Origin: an uncultured Christensenellaceae bacterium | GTDB lineage: Bacteria; Bacillota; Clostridia; Christensenellales; Pumilibacteraceae | NCBI GenBank assembly: GCA_910587805.1 | Contig: CAJUNM010000009.1 | Location: 1-61,031 of the forward strand | Length of the DNA stretch: 61,031 nucleotides | Direction: 5' to 3' | Shown here: one piece after another, positions 16,260 to 25,756 of the stretch | Position numbering within the stretch: position 1 is the first letter of the stretch | Layout: every line of letters starts with the position of its first letter | Notes under the pieces: model-generated | What the model was told of the DNA's origin: nothing | Seen by the model: the letters and a program-made list of their open reading frames with translations, nothing else | The model's database searches: none | Translations under genes and position numbers: made by a program

Positions 16260-18149
16260 ATGAAAACGGGTTCTTGCACTATGCGAAAGAGGATACTTAT
16301 TGCGTTTATAATGCTGTGCGTGGTGTTCGCCGCGCTGTTCGGCAGGCTTTTTTACTTGCAGATCGTCGACGGCAAAATGCTTCGGTCGCGCGCCGCGGAA
16401 CAATGGTATCGCGATCTGCCGCTCAAGGCGTCGCGCGGAAAGATCCTCGATCGCGGCGGCAGCGTGCTCGCGGGCAACAGCGACGTATTTACGCTGTACG
16501 CGCGCCCGAACGCCGTTAAGGATAAGGAGAACGTTGCGGCGGAGATTGCGTCCGCGCTCGAGTTGGATGCGGAAAGCGTGCTTAAAAAGCTCGAGTCTTC
16601 TGTGGGCGAGGTCACGATAAAGCGCAAGATCGACGCCGAGACTGCATACGCCCTACGCGAAAAAAATATAGGCGGACTGTACTATACGCTCGATACCGAA
16701 CGGAATTATCCGCTCGGCAGCACAAGTTCGCAAATACTCGGTTTTACCAATATAGACAACGTAGGTCAGTCGGGGCTTGAGAGCTATTACGATAAATACC
16801 TGACCGGTATCGACGGTTATGCGTACACTACTACGGACATGGCGGGACGCGAAGTGGAAGGCGGCGTTACGCGGTACGTGCCGAGTATCCCCGGCTGCGA
16901 CGTTACGCTGTCAGTGGATATGAATATTCAGAGCTTTGCGCAAAGCGCGGTCGAAACAGCCGCAACGGAGTTTTCGGCGCGTTCGGCGTCCATGGTAGTA
17001 ATGGACGTAAACACGGGCGGAATAGTCGCTATGGCAAAAAGCCCGTCTTTCGATCTCAACGATCCGCCGCGCAACGATCTCGATCTGCTTAACGAACTAT
17101 CGCGCAACACCATGATCGTCGATATGTACGAGCCTGGCTCGACTTTTAAGATCTTTACCACGGCGGCGGCGATAGAGGCGGGAGTAGTGAGCGATAACGA
17201 CAGCTTTTATTGCGCCGGCTCGCGCACCGTCGACGGTCAGCGTATTCGGTGCTGGCGTTCGATAGGGCACGGCAGTCAGCACCTTGCCGAGGGCGTCAAA
17301 AACTCGTGCAACTGCGTGTTTATGGACTTGGCGTTGCGGCTGGGCACGGATAGATTCTATTCCGCGCTCGATAACTTCGGACTCGGTAAAAAAACGGGCG
17401 TCGACTTTGCCGGCGAAAGCTCGGGCATGCTAATGAACAAGTCGAACGTCAAGACAGTCGATCTCGCGCGCATCGGGTTCGGTCAGGCTGTAGCGGTCAC
17501 TCCGCTTCAGCTTATAGCGGGAGTAAGTTCTATCGTCAACGGCGGTACGCTGTACAAGCCGTACTTGGTGCAAAAAGTCAGTTCGTACGACGGCATGACA
17601 ATTGCCGAGCGCGCGCCCGAGGTTGTGCGGCGCACGGTGTCCGAGGCAACGTCCGCAAGAATGAGGGAATACTTGCTCGGCGTTGTGCAGAGCGGCGGCG
17701 GAAGCAAAGCGGGCGTCGACGGTTACGCAATCGGCGGCAAAACGGGCACGGCGCAGAAGTACGTCAACGGCGGCATAGCTCAAGGCAAGTACGTTTCGTC
17801 GTTTATCGGTTTCGCGCCGGCAAACGATCCCAAGTACGCCGTTCTGATGATCGTTGACGAACCGCAAGGCTATATGTACTACGGCAGTCTCGTTGCCGCG
17901 CCGTATGCGGGCAGAGTGTTTAAGAGCATATTCGAGTACGAGGGCATAGAGCCTACGCTCGCCGTGGATAAGCAATATGTGCTTATGCCCGACGTGATAG
18001 GTAAATCGATCGCGGACGCCGCGGCGGAGCTTGAAGCGGCAGGTCTCAACGTGGAATGTATAGGCGAAGGCGAGGTGATAGCGCAAACGCCGATCGCGGG
18101 CACGCGCATTGCGGTTTCCGATACGGTGCTTATACGCTCGTCGGAATAG
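16260..18149 (+). CDS. spoVD: Class B penicillin-binding protein with PASTA domain (SpoVD/FtsI type)
   Basis: Peptidoglycan transpeptidase that crosslinks septal or spore-cortex wall. Of 629 residues, the first 35 hold a membrane helix (IAFIMLCVVFAALFGRLFYLQ), followed by the dimerization-type domain (RGKILDRGG at about 59), and the transpeptidase domain with the active serine in EPGSTFKIF near 294, SCN in KNSCNCVF near 350 and KTGTAQ near 496. The last 60 residues form one PASTA domain (VLMPDVIGKSIADAAAELE). A single PASTA is typical of SpoVD, but in species with one class B enzyme here it may also serve vegetative division. ATG 16260 has an AGGAGG-like site 6 nt upstream. Confidence 0.93.
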   Translation: MKTGSCTMRKRILIAFIMLCVVFAALFGRLFYLQIVDGKMLRSRAAEQWYRDLPLKASRGKILDRGGSVLAGNSDVFTLYARPNAVKDKENVAAEIASALELDAESVLKKLESSVGEVTIKRKIDAETAYALREKNIGGLYYTLDTERNYPLGSTSSQILGFTNIDNVGQSGLESYYDKYLTGIDGYAYTTTDMAGREVEGGVTRYVPSIPGCDVTLSVDMNIQSFAQSAVETAATEFSARSASMVVMDVNTGGIVAMAKSPSFDLNDPPRNDLDLLNELSRNTMIVDMYEPGSTFKIFTTAAAIEAGVVSDNDSFYCAGSRTVDGQRIRCWRSIGHGSQHLAEGVKNSCNCVFMDLALRLGTDRFYSALDNFGLGKKTGVDFAGESSGMLMNKSNVKTVDLARIGFGQAVAVTPLQLIAGVSSIVNGGTLYKPYLVQKVSSYDGMTIAERAPEVVRRTVSEATSARMREYLLGVVQSGGGSKAGVDGYAIGGKTGTAQKYVNGGIAQGKYVSSFIGFAPANDPKYAVLMIVDEPQGYMYYGSLVAAPYAGRVFKSIFEYEGIEPTLAVDKQYVLMPDVIGKSIADAAAELEAAGLNVECIGEGEVIAQTPIAGTRIAVSDTVLIRSSE

Positions 18150-18508
18150 TAAACAAACTCGAACGGCAGTCGCTCGTTCGGTCTGTCACGCATGCGCGTA
18201 AACTAAAAACAGACAAAATTTTTAAGCGCGCGCAGACGTAGGCGCGGTGCGGATATATCGGATAACGTGACAAATTTTGAAGTAAACGCGAGAGAAAAGT
18301 GCGGCTTGCCGTCGAAAAATACGGTTTGATCGCGCAAGCCGTCGAAATATCGGTTATTTTGCGTCGAACGCCGATTTTGCTATTTACGCGTTACAATGTG
18401 AATATACTATTTTTAAGAGCCGATGATAAAGTTCGTGCGGCGCATGTCATCGATTCTTTGCTCCGATAGCGTCATTTTCTTTGCGCAGTCGGGAAACGGA
18501 GGTTTATT
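18150..18508 (+). other. Noncoding spacer between spoVD and murE
   Basis: This 359-nt stretch has no convincing ORF. TACAAT (18392-18397) and TATACT (18404-18409) could be -10 boxes, but no good -35 is spaced from them. A repeated element CAAGCCGTCGAAA (about 18328-18345) and its near-inverse around 18303-18316 could form a hairpin. A CGGAGG ribosome site for murE lies near the end. I see no terminator. Confidence 0.4.
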
Positions 18509-19939
18509 ATGCTGTTAAGCGAATTGTTCGACGGTGTCGACGAAGAATGCGAAGTTGCGGGGCTTGCTTGCGACAGTTCCGAAGTGCGCGGCGGGTATGT
18601 TTTCTTTTGTCTCGTAGGCGGGGAAAGCGACGGGCATACGTACGCCGCAGACGCGCTTTCGCGCGGCGCGGTCGCGATAGTCGTGGAACGTAAGCTTGCG
18701 CTCGATTGCATACAGATAGAAGTCGAGGACAGCCGCTCCGCGCTCTCGCATGCCGCCGCACGGTTTTACGGTTATCCGGCAAAACGGCTCAAACTGATAG
18801 GCGTTACCGGCACTAACGGAAAGACCACTACCACGTATATCGTCAAAAGCATAATCGAGGCGGCGGGGAAAACGTGCGGACTGATAGGCACCAACAGCAT
18901 AGAGTACGCAGGTAAAACATTGCCGTCAAAGCTGACTACGCCCGATCCGATAGAGCTGCACCGCATTTTTTCGGACATGGTCGCGGCGGGAGTGGAGTAT
19001 GCCGTGATGGAAGTATCCGCGCATGCCGCCGCGCTCAGAAAGGTGGACGGCGTGCTGTTCGAGGTCATGGCGTTTACGAATTTCTCGCGCGATCATCTCG
19101 ATTTTTTCGGGGATATGAGCGCGTACGCCGCGGCGAAAACGTCACTGTTTTCAAAAGAACATGCCAAGATCGCGGTAGTAAACAGCGACGATGCGTTGGG
19201 CGAAAAAATACTGCGCGAATCGCGATTGCCGATTGTATCGTACGGCGTGAGCAATCCGTCCGACGTGTTCGGTATAGATCTCGAGATGAGCGCGTACGGT
19301 TTGAGCTACGTTATCAATATGTTCGACAAAGTGGACAAGATCAAGTTCAACCTTACGGGCAGATTCAATATGTACAATACGCTCTGCGCCGCCGCGGCGG
19401 CTTGCGCGCTCGAGCTTCCCGCAACGGCTGTCACGCAAGGCATACGCAACGTCAAAAAGATAGACGGCAGATTCAATATCATCAACACCGCCAAGTGCAA
19501 CGTTATAATCGATTTTGCGCATACCGACGACGGCATAGCCAACATATTGCGCGCGATACGCGAGTTTGCGCCCGCAAAGATAATAACGGTATTCGGCTGC
19601 GGCGGAAACCGCGACAAAACCAAGCGCGCCGTTATGGGCAAAATAGTGTCGGAAATGAGCGATTTTTGTTTCGTGACGAGCGACAACCCGAGATACGAGC
19701 CGCCCGTCGATATTATCATGCAGATAACGAGCGGCATCGACGAGATAGGCAAATCGAACTATAAGCCCGTAGTGGACCGCAAGGAAGCGATAAAAGAGGC
19801 GATAGAAATGGCGGGCAAGGACGACATAGTTCTTATCGCGGGCAAGGGCGCGGAAAAATATCAAGAGATAATGGGTGTTAAACAGCCGTATAACGACGAG
19901 AACTACGTAATGGAGCTTGCGGGAGAATTCGGCTTTTGA
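18509..19939 (+). CDS. murE: UDP-MurNAc-tripeptide synthetase MurE (meso-DAP type)
   Basis: Cytoplasmic ATP-dependent ligase that adds the third residue of the peptidoglycan stem. Length 476 aa is normal. The ATP loop VTGTNGKTTTTY is near residue 100, the substrate and carbamylated-lysine region follows (SAHAAALRKVDG, FTNFSRDHLDFFG), and the C-terminal domain has FGCGGNRDKTKRAVMG and SDNPRYEPP near 391. DNPR at this position marks enzymes that add meso-diaminopimelate, not lysine. The ribosome site is CGGAGG. Its stop overlaps the mraY start by 4 nt. Confidence 0.96.
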   Translation: MLLSELFDGVDEECEVAGLACDSSEVRGGYVFFCLVGGESDGHTYAADALSRGAVAIVVERKLALDCIQIEVEDSRSALSHAAARFYGYPAKRLKLIGVTGTNGKTTTTYIVKSIIEAAGKTCGLIGTNSIEYAGKTLPSKLTTPDPIELHRIFSDMVAAGVEYAVMEVSAHAAALRKVDGVLFEVMAFTNFSRDHLDFFGDMSAYAAAKTSLFSKEHAKIAVVNSDDALGEKILRESRLPIVSYGVSNPSDVFGIDLEMSAYGLSYVINMFDKVDKIKFNLTGRFNMYNTLCAAAAACALELPATAVTQGIRNVKKIDGRFNIINTAKCNVIIDFAHTDDGIANILRAIREFAPAKIITVFGCGGNRDKTKRAVMGKIVSEMSDFCFVTSDNPRYEPPVDIIMQITSGIDEIGKSNYKPVVDRKEAIKEAIEMAGKDDIVLIAGKGAEKYQEIMGVKQPYNDENYVMELAGEFGF

Positions 19940-20919
19940 TCTCGGTACTTTGCGGATTTCTTACGGCGTTTGCGGTGGCTATGATCCTGCTGCCGCTGAA
20001 TATCAAGCTTTCCGGCAAGCTTCATGCCGGACAGCCGATTTTGTCGTACGTGGACAACCACAAGAGCAAGTCGGGAACTCCGACCATGGGCGGCGCGAGC
20101 ATCGTACTCGCGCTTTTGACGGCGCTCGCATACACCAAGGCAGGCAGAACGTCTATAGTTATAGCCGTGGTTACGGCAGGGTATGCGCTCATAGGGTTTA
20201 TAGACGATTTTATAAAGGTAAAGTATAAAAACAATAAGGGCTTGAGCGCGCTGCAAAAGATAATATTTCAAGTACTGCTCGCGGTGATCGTATCGGTATA
20301 CGCATATTACGATCCCGACGTCGGCTCGGTGGTGTACGCGCCGTTCGCGCCCGTGCCGATAGAGCTTGGGCGGTTCGCGCCCGTATATTTCATTTTCATA
20401 TTCTCCGCGTTTACCAACTCGGTAAACCTTACCGACGGGCTTGACGGTCTGGCGGCGTCCGTTACCGCGTCGAATTCGCTGTTTTGTTGCGCGATCATGG
20501 CGATCGCGTTCGCGGCAGGCGTGCTTACGGGCGAGAGCATTGCCGAAATGATGATACTGTGCGCCGCGCTCTGCGGCGCTCTGATCGCGTTTTTGTGCTA
20601 TAATACGCACCCCGCAAAGATATTCATGGGCGACACCGGCTCGATGGCGCTCGGCGGATTTTTGGCGTGCATAGCGGTGCTCGGCAAAATGTCGCTGTCA
20701 ATGCTGCTCATAGGCGTGATGTATATAATAACGAGCTTGTCGGTGATAGTGCAAGTCATTGCTTTTAAGCTGACGGGCAAGCGCGTGCTCAAAATGGCGC
20801 CGTTGCACCATCACTTCGAGCGCAGCGGCGTGTTCGAGGGCAAAATAACGGTGATCTATACGCTCGTTACGATAGTTTGCGGAATAGTGACGACGGTTTT
20901 AATGCTCGTACTGTATTGA
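19936..20919 (+). CDS. mraY: Phospho-MurNAc-pentapeptide transferase MraY
   Basis: Integral membrane enzyme that makes lipid I from UDP-MurNAc-pentapeptide and undecaprenyl phosphate. The 327 residues carry about ten helices and the invariant motifs SGTPTMGG (about 43), FIDDFIKV (about 90), NLTDGLDGLA (about 165), KIFMGDTGS (about 230) and APLHHHFE (about 290). The start is a TTG that overlaps the murE stop (TTGA), the only start that keeps the first membrane helix and couples translation. Confidence 0.95.
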   Translation: MISVLCGFLTAFAVAMILLPLNIKLSGKLHAGQPILSYVDNHKSKSGTPTMGGASIVLALLTALAYTKAGRTSIVIAVVTAGYALIGFIDDFIKVKYKNNKGLSALQKIIFQVLLAVIVSVYAYYDPDVGSVVYAPFAPVPIELGRFAPVYFIFIFSAFTNSVNLTDGLDGLAASVTASNSLFCCAIMAIAFAAGVLTGESIAEMMILCAALCGALIAFLCYNTHPAKIFMGDTGSMALGGFLACIAVLGKMSLSMLLIGVMYIITSLSVIVQVIAFKLTGKRVLKMAPLHHHFERSGVFEGKITVIYTLVTIVCGIVTTVLMLVLY

Positions 20920-20986
20920 TCGCGTTTGTCGTCACATAAGGCGATTAAAAAATTCTAAACTCGGAAATGCTCGCATACAATACCGT

Positions 20987-22255
20987 ATGAGTATGGGTAT
21001 TTTCGACGGAAAAAGATATTTCGTTTACGGCGACGGCGCGTCCGGCAGAGCGGCGTGCAGAGCGTTGCGCAAGAACGGCGGCAAGGCAAAAATTTACACC
21101 GACGAGTGCGGCGCGTTCGCCGAGCCGCAAAAGGCAAACTACGACGGCGCGGTCATAAGCCCGGGCATACGTCCGACGCATGCCGTTTACGACTATTGCG
21201 CAAGGAACGGCATAGAGACTTTGAGCGAAGCGGAGCTTGGCTTTATGCTCGCCAAAACGCCTATAGTCGGCGTTACGGGCACTAACGGCAAAACGACCGT
21301 GACCCGTTTGATTGCGGATATGACCGGCGCAGTCGCGTGCGGGAACATCGGGTATCCGGTGTCTGCCGCCGCGGCAAAAAACGTGCCGCTCGTATGCGAA
21401 CTGTCGAGTTTTCAGTTATACAACAGCGAGCATATCGCGCCGCGCGTGGCTGTCATTACCAACATTGCGAGCGATCATATAGATTGGCACGGCAGCGAAG
21501 CGGAATACTTCAGATGCAAGTGCAATATTGCCCGTCAAGCTAAAGTGCTTGTTCTCGGCGAGAATATCCCGCTCCGCGCGCTCGACACGCTGAATACCGA
21601 CGCGGACGTTTTGCGCTGCTCGACAGAGCGGCACGTAGACGGCGCGTACATAGACAAGGGTTATTTTTGGTTTTGCGGCAGGCGTGTGTGTCCCGTCGAT
21701 TATTACAGACTTCAAGGCAAGCATAACCTCGAAAACGCGCTGTGCTCGGTCGCGGCGGCGTCTGTCATGGGCGCGGACAACCGCAAGATACTCGCCGCGC
21801 TCGCATCCGCTACGCTATCGCCGCACAGGGTCGCGCCCGTAGGCAGTTTCGGCGGCAAGCGTTGGATAGACGACTCGAAAGGTACAAATATCGCCGCGAC
21901 GCTCGCCGCGGTGAACGTGACCGACGGCAGAGTGTGTTTGATAACGGGCGGACGCGATAAAGGTCTCGACTTCGACACGCTGTTTGCCGCGCTCGACGAG
22001 CGCGTGGAAAACGTGATAGCAATGGGCGAGAGCGCGCAATCGATACGCGACAGCGGCGCAAAGTACGGAAGGGCGATAACCGTCGTGAACGGATTGAGCG
22101 ACGCCGTGACGGCGGCGGCGGAGATCGAATGCGATGCTGTGCTGCTTTCGCCGGCGTGCGCGTCTTTTGACGAGTTCGACAATTACGCCGAGCGCGGCGA
22201 AGCGTTTTCTTCGGCGGTTCGGGCATTGTATTCGGACAGGAAACATAAAAAATGA
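20987..22255 (+). CDS. murD: UDP-N-acetylmuramoylalanine-D-glutamate ligase
   Basis: Cytoplasmic ATP-dependent ligase adding D-glutamate to UDP-MurNAc-L-Ala. The 422-residue protein has an N-terminal Rossmann part (YGDGASGRAACRALRKNGG), the ATP loop VGVTGTNGKTTVTR near residue 92, the central NIASDHIDWHGSEAEY block near 157 and the C-terminal WIDDSKGTN plus ITGGRDKGLDF. A TACAAT hexamer ends 5 nt before the ATG and no ribosome site is visible, so it may be another leaderless start, though the -35 is poor (TTCTAA). The stop overlaps ftsW (ATGA). Confidence 0.94.
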   Translation: MSMGIFDGKRYFVYGDGASGRAACRALRKNGGKAKIYTDECGAFAEPQKANYDGAVISPGIRPTHAVYDYCARNGIETLSEAELGFMLAKTPIVGVTGTNGKTTVTRLIADMTGAVACGNIGYPVSAAAAKNVPLVCELSSFQLYNSEHIAPRVAVITNIASDHIDWHGSEAEYFRCKCNIARQAKVLVLGENIPLRALDTLNTDADVLRCSTERHVDGAYIDKGYFWFCGRRVCPVDYYRLQGKHNLENALCSVAAASVMGADNRKILAALASATLSPHRVAPVGSFGGKRWIDDSKGTNIAATLAAVNVTDGRVCLITGGRDKGLDFDTLFAALDERVENVIAMGESAQSIRDSGAKYGRAITVVNGLSDAVTAAAEIECDAVLLSPACASFDEFDNYAERGEAFSSAVRALYSDRKHKK

Positions 22256-23553
22256 AACGCAGACCGAGAAAAAAAGAAGTAAACGAAATGTTCGTCAAAA
22301 CAAACGACGAAACGATAAAAAAGTCGGATTATCCGCTTATTATCGTTACCGTCGTACTGGTTCTGTTCGGCGTGCTCATGGTATACTCGGCAGGCTCGTA
22401 TACGGGCGAACGACTGTACGGAACAAAGTTCTATTACGTGTATAAACAGTTGTTCGGCGCGGCGTTGGGCACGGCGGCAATGATAGTGATGTCGCGCGTG
22501 AACTATCACGTGCTGTATAAAATACGGTACGTGATACTCGGCGTGTCTATAGTTCTGCTCGCGATAGTTTTTATCCCGGGAGTCGGCATAGAAAACTACG
22601 GCGCAAGGCGTTGGATAAACCTGCCGTTTTTCACGATACAGGCGAGCGAGGTGAGCAAGTTCGGATTTATCGTTTTTGCTGCATCGTACATAGGCACGCG
22701 CGAGGATAAGATAACCAAGTTCAAAGGCATACTTCCCGTTATCCTCGTCGGCGGCGTGATATGCGTGTTGATAATACTCGAGCCGAATATGTCGGTCACT
22801 ATGTGTATGGCAATGCTCATGATAGTAATGCTGTTTTTGGGCGGCGCAAAAATACGTCACTTGCTGTGCATAATCCTGCCGCTTGTAGCCGCCGCGGTAC
22901 TGCTCATAATAGTAGAGCCGTACAGAATGGCTCGGCTCATGGCGTTCCTCGATCCATGGGAAAGCCCGTTATCCGAGGGGTATCAGTTGATACAGTCGTA
23001 TTACGGATTGGGCGCCGGCGGACTTTTCGGCGTCGGACTGTTCAATTCCCGTCAAAAATATCTGTTTTTGCCGTTTGCCGAAAGCGATTTTATTTTCAGC
23101 GTGATAGGCGAGGAGTTCGGGCTTTTCGGCTGTATAGCGGTCATTGCCGCATACGTGTTTATGATCCGTCGCGCGCTCAAAGTCTCGCTCGGCGCGCGCG
23201 ATAGATTCGGTTCGCTGCTTTGCTCGGGTATAGCCGCGATAATTGCGATACAGGTGATCGTCAATATCGCGGTCGTTACGGGCAGTATACCGCCTACGGG
23301 TTTGCCGCTCCCGTTTATAAGCAGCGGCAGTTCGGGACTGATAGTTTTTATGTCGAGTATAGGCGTTATTAACAATGTAAAACGCAACAGCCCTAAAAGC
23401 TCCGAACTTTTGTTCGTAAGAGCGAAAAAACCGAAGCTTGCAAAGAGTGATAACACAAATAATGCGAGCGATAAAAAAGCGGACGATGCAAAAACTCCGA
23501 AAAAACGTTTCGCGTTTTTCGGCAGACGCAAAACCGAAAATTTCGGACTGTAA
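22252..23553 (+). CDS. ftsW: Peptidoglycan polymerase of the SEDS family (FtsW/SpoVE)
   Basis: Multi-pass SEDS glycosyltransferase that polymerises lipid II together with its class B PBP partner, here probably the spoVD product 4 kb upstream. The 433 residues show about ten helices and the family motifs VLFGVLMVYSAGS (start of helix 1), YGARRWINLPFFTIQASEVSK near 122 split by a short loop, the ALGxG-type GLGAGGLFGVGLFNSRQK near 258, the PFAESDFIFSVIGEE segment and PTGLPLPFISSGSSGL near 348. A charged, Lys-rich C-terminal tail of about 50 residues is cytoplasmic. The cluster stops here; murG, murF and ftsQ are absent. Confidence 0.94.
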   Translation: MKRRPRKKEVNEMFVKTNDETIKKSDYPLIIVTVVLVLFGVLMVYSAGSYTGERLYGTKFYYVYKQLFGAALGTAAMIVMSRVNYHVLYKIRYVILGVSIVLLAIVFIPGVGIENYGARRWINLPFFTIQASEVSKFGFIVFAASYIGTREDKITKFKGILPVILVGGVICVLIILEPNMSVTMCMAMLMIVMLFLGGAKIRHLLCIILPLVAAAVLLIIVEPYRMARLMAFLDPWESPLSEGYQLIQSYYGLGAGGLFGVGLFNSRQKYLFLPFAESDFIFSVIGEEFGLFGCIAVIAAYVFMIRRALKVSLGARDRFGSLLCSGIAAIIAIQVIVNIAVVTGSIPPTGLPLPFISSGSSGLIVFMSSIGVINNVKRNSPKSSELLFVRAKKPKLAKSDNTNNASDKKADDAKTPKKRFAFFGRRKTENFGL

Positions 23554-23616
23554 ATCAACATATAAAATGACATAGCGCGTACAAACAATCTAAAATCGGT
23601 CTATGGCTGCAAACGG

Positions 23617-23645
23617 TTGCAATTTCGCGTGCAAAGCGGTATAAT
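23617..23645 (+). promoter_or_regulatory. Promoter giving a leaderless GTG start
   Basis: TTGCAA (23617-23622), 17-nt spacer, TATAAT (23640-23645). Six bases later comes the GTG at 23652, so +1 should fall on the start codon. No ribosome site is present. Confidence 0.75.
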
Positions 23646-23651
23646 ATATAT

Positions 23652-24695
23652 GTGAATTACTGGGCGCAGACATTCGCATATTTGAAAAAGCATTTTTGGC
23701 TGCCGCTCGTCGTGATGCTTGTTCCCGCAGTCGCGGCGTGTCTTTTATCCACGCCGTATTACGAGGTGTCGTTTGTTGCGGCGTTCGATTACGACCCGTA
23801 TCGGTCGATAGGCGAAACGTTTGCGATAATATTCGGGGATTCGTGGCGGCACGGTTGGCGCGTCGTGATAATCAGTGTGTTGCAAGTCTTGGGCTCGTCG
23901 CTCGTTATTTCCGCCGTAGACAGGCATTTCCGCACGGGCTTGCTGTCGCTGAAAACTCCGATACGGTTATTGAACTACTCGATATTCCCTATATTTATAT
24001 CGTTTGCGGTCATGTGCATGGTGTCGATAGTGGAGCGGTTCGTTCTGTTCGGCTTGGTGATGCTCGTACAAGTCATATTCAAAGCGGCGTCTTTCGGCGC
24101 CGTAGCGGGGCTTGCCGTAATATCGCTGATCGCTGTTGCGCTGTTTTTGGCGCACGTAATAATAATAACGTCAATGATGTATTGGGCGCCCGTCATGTTT
24201 GTATACGGTTACAGATTCCGCGACGCGGCGGCTGCGTCGTTCAAGCTTTTGGCGCGGCAAAAAGCGCACCGCGGTATCGTATTCCCGCTCGTGATCTGCG
24301 CGGGATTGCAATTGCTCGTCGGTTTTTTGCAAGTACACCCCGCAATATCGTGTGCGGTCAATTTCGTTGTATTCATGTTTACCAACGTGTATGTGTGCGT
24401 GTACGTCATACTCTCGTTTTATAAAATCTGCAAGCTCGAGCGCAGAGACGTTTTGCCGTACGAAAATCTGTCTCTGCCCATGCCGCTGCCCGATGACAAA
24501 AAGACCGACGAAAAGAACGCAAAGAACGCAAAGAATGCAAAGAATGCAAAAAGCGCAAAAAGCGCAAAAAGCGCAAACGCCGACGATACGGAACGCGACA
24601 AATCGCATAACGGCGCGGTAAAGCCCGAGCGCAAGCAAAAGCCGAATAAGAAACGCGGCGGGGAGGGCGACGATGTCGATCAAAAACGCCGTTAA
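23652..24695 (+). CDS. Multi-pass membrane protein with Lys-rich cytoplasmic tail
   Basis: A 347-residue protein with about six membrane helices between residues 15 and 260 and a long hydrophilic C-terminal tail (about 275-347) that contains a 9-bp tandem repeat encoding Lys-Asn-Ala and Lys-Ser-Ala units. The layout, six helices and a YWAPVMFVYG-like central segment, resembles polytopic proteins of the DUF975/glycerophosphodiester-associated type, but I cannot assign a family. The GTG start at 23652 is fixed by the promoter. Its end overlaps the next membrane protein by 23 nt, so the two are co-expressed and may work as a heteromer. Confidence 0.75.
   Translation: MNYWAQTFAYLKKHFWLPLVVMLVPAVAACLLSTPYYEVSFVAAFDYDPYRSIGETFAIIFGDSWRHGWRVVIISVLQVLGSSLVISAVDRHFRTGLLSLKTPIRLLNYSIFPIFISFAVMCMVSIVERFVLFGLVMLVQVIFKAASFGAVAGLAVISLIAVALFLAHVIIITSMMYWAPVMFVYGYRFRDAAAASFKLLARQKAHRGIVFPLVICAGLQLLVGFLQVHPAISCAVNFVVFMFTNVYVCVYVILSFYKICKLERRDVLPYENLSLPMPLPDDKKTDEKNAKNAKNAKNAKSAKSAKSANADDTERDKSHNGAVKPERKQKPNKKRGGEGDDVDQKRR
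24513..24575 (+). repeat. Seven tandem 9-bp repeats coding Lys-Asn/Ser-Ala
   Basis: Seven in-frame 9-mers: two AAGAACGCA, two AAGAATGCA, three AAAAGCGCA. The block encodes a (KNA)4(KSA)3 stretch in the tail of the membrane protein. The near-identical units suggest slippage-driven length variation. Confidence 0.85.
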
Positions 24696-25584
24696 AAACC
24701 TCGTGTCGCATTTCGGGCTTGTATGGTCGATGCTCGTTTATTACTTGCTGTTCGCCGCGCTCATTACGGGATTGAGTCTGCCGTTTATCATGCCTGTCAT
24801 GCGCGAGTTGAGCGATGCGGGCGTATTTACGGAATTGAAAGCCGCATACGACGCATTGTTCGGCGAAGGCGGATTTACCGTATTTACCGATAAATTTTAT
24901 GAGGCGTATCAAGCCTTGACGGGCGTGTTCACCGATAACGACGCGGTAGCCGCATTGACCGTGTGGTTTTTTGTGCTTATAGTCGTGATAGCGTTTAGGT
25001 TCTTTCTCGGACTTCACGAAATCCCTATGATGACGGTTATCGACGGCGCGATGTCGTGCAATTGCATATACGGTTTCGGCGGTAAGTTCTTTTCCACGCT
25101 GTGGCTGTCGGTGCGTTATTCGTTTGCAAAACTGCTCGTGACGGTGCTTATAGACGCAGTTATAGGCGGCATAGCATACGGCATTATCCTCGCGGTAGGG
25201 AACAATTGGGCGTTGCCGTTTGTGCTTACGCTCGTAATGGTCGTGCTGTCGGCGTTGCGTTCGACACTGCTTTCGTGTTGGGCGTCTTGCATAGTGAACG
25301 AAGGACACGGCGTCGCGCGCGGGTTTTTCAGAGCCGCAAAGATCGCGTTCCGCAATTTCGGCGCGATATATTCGATGCTGCTTGTGTCGATATTGATAAT
25401 GCTGTCGCTCGGCGCGTTTATAACGCTGTTCACGCTCGGCGTAGGCATGATAATAATACTGCCGCTGTTTTCCGCATACACGGGATATCTCAACGCGACT
25501 ATGTACTATAATAAGCTCGGCAAGCGTTATTACGTAGACGGCGACGTGTTTACCCCTATAATAAAAGAAAACAGCGTAATATGA
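24673..25584 (+). CDS. Multi-pass membrane protein, partner of the preceding gene
   Basis: A 303-residue polytopic protein with about six helices (near 18-42, 98-116, 150-178, 182-200, 235-258, 262-285). No conserved catalytic motif is visible. The C-terminal half (NEGHGVARGFFRAAKIAFRN, then two helices and YNKLGKRYYV) parallels the layout of the upstream protein, so they may be distant paralogues; this is inference from layout, not alignment. The start lies inside the end of the upstream gene behind a GGGAGG ribosome site. Confidence 0.72.
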   Translation: MSIKNAVKNLVSHFGLVWSMLVYYLLFAALITGLSLPFIMPVMRELSDAGVFTELKAAYDALFGEGGFTVFTDKFYEAYQALTGVFTDNDAVAALTVWFFVLIVVIAFRFFLGLHEIPMMTVIDGAMSCNCIYGFGGKFFSTLWLSVRYSFAKLLVTVLIDAVIGGIAYGIILAVGNNWALPFVLTLVMVVLSALRSTLLSCWASCIVNEGHGVARGFFRAAKIAFRNFGAIYSMLLVSILIMLSLGAFITLFTLGVGMIIILPLFSAYTGYLNATMYYNKLGKRYYVDGDVFTPIIKENSVI

Positions 25585-25633
25585 TAATTAAGAATTTTTT
25601 AATTTGATTTCTTTACGGTCCTTTCGTAAAAAA

Positions 25634-25681
25634 GCTCTCTCATATGTAGAGTGCGGGCGCGCAAAGCGCGCTCGGGAGAGG
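25634..25681. other. Nested hairpin in the spacer between converging genes
   Basis: GCGCGC-AAA-GCGCGC (25657-25671) is enclosed by CTCTC (25635-25639) and GAGAG (25676-25680). The following GGTGCGCCGAA segment superficially recalls some riboswitch cores, but no aptamer fits, and the next gene in this direction is on the other strand. Confidence 0.35.
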
Positions 25682-25707
25682 TGCGCCGAATAATCTCAAC
25701 CTTAGAA

Positions 25708-25738
25708 AAAAAGCAACCGCGCCGTGCGATTGCTTTTT
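25708..25738. terminator. Bidirectional terminator
   Basis: AAAAAGCAACCGC (25708-25720) pairs with GCGATTGCTTTTT (25726-25738) with one mismatch. It serves the membrane-protein pair (+) and serA (-). Confidence 0.85.
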
Positions 25739-25756
25739 GGGTTATAGCGTAAATTA

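Noticed and set aside
24513..24575. Short-period repeat as a CRISPR array
   Set aside because: Units of 9 bp without spacers, in frame with a coding gene.
25640..25700. Possible riboswitch because of a GGTGCGCCGAA segment
   Set aside because: The surrounding stems do not match lysine, glycine or guanidine aptamers, and no gene follows in this direction.
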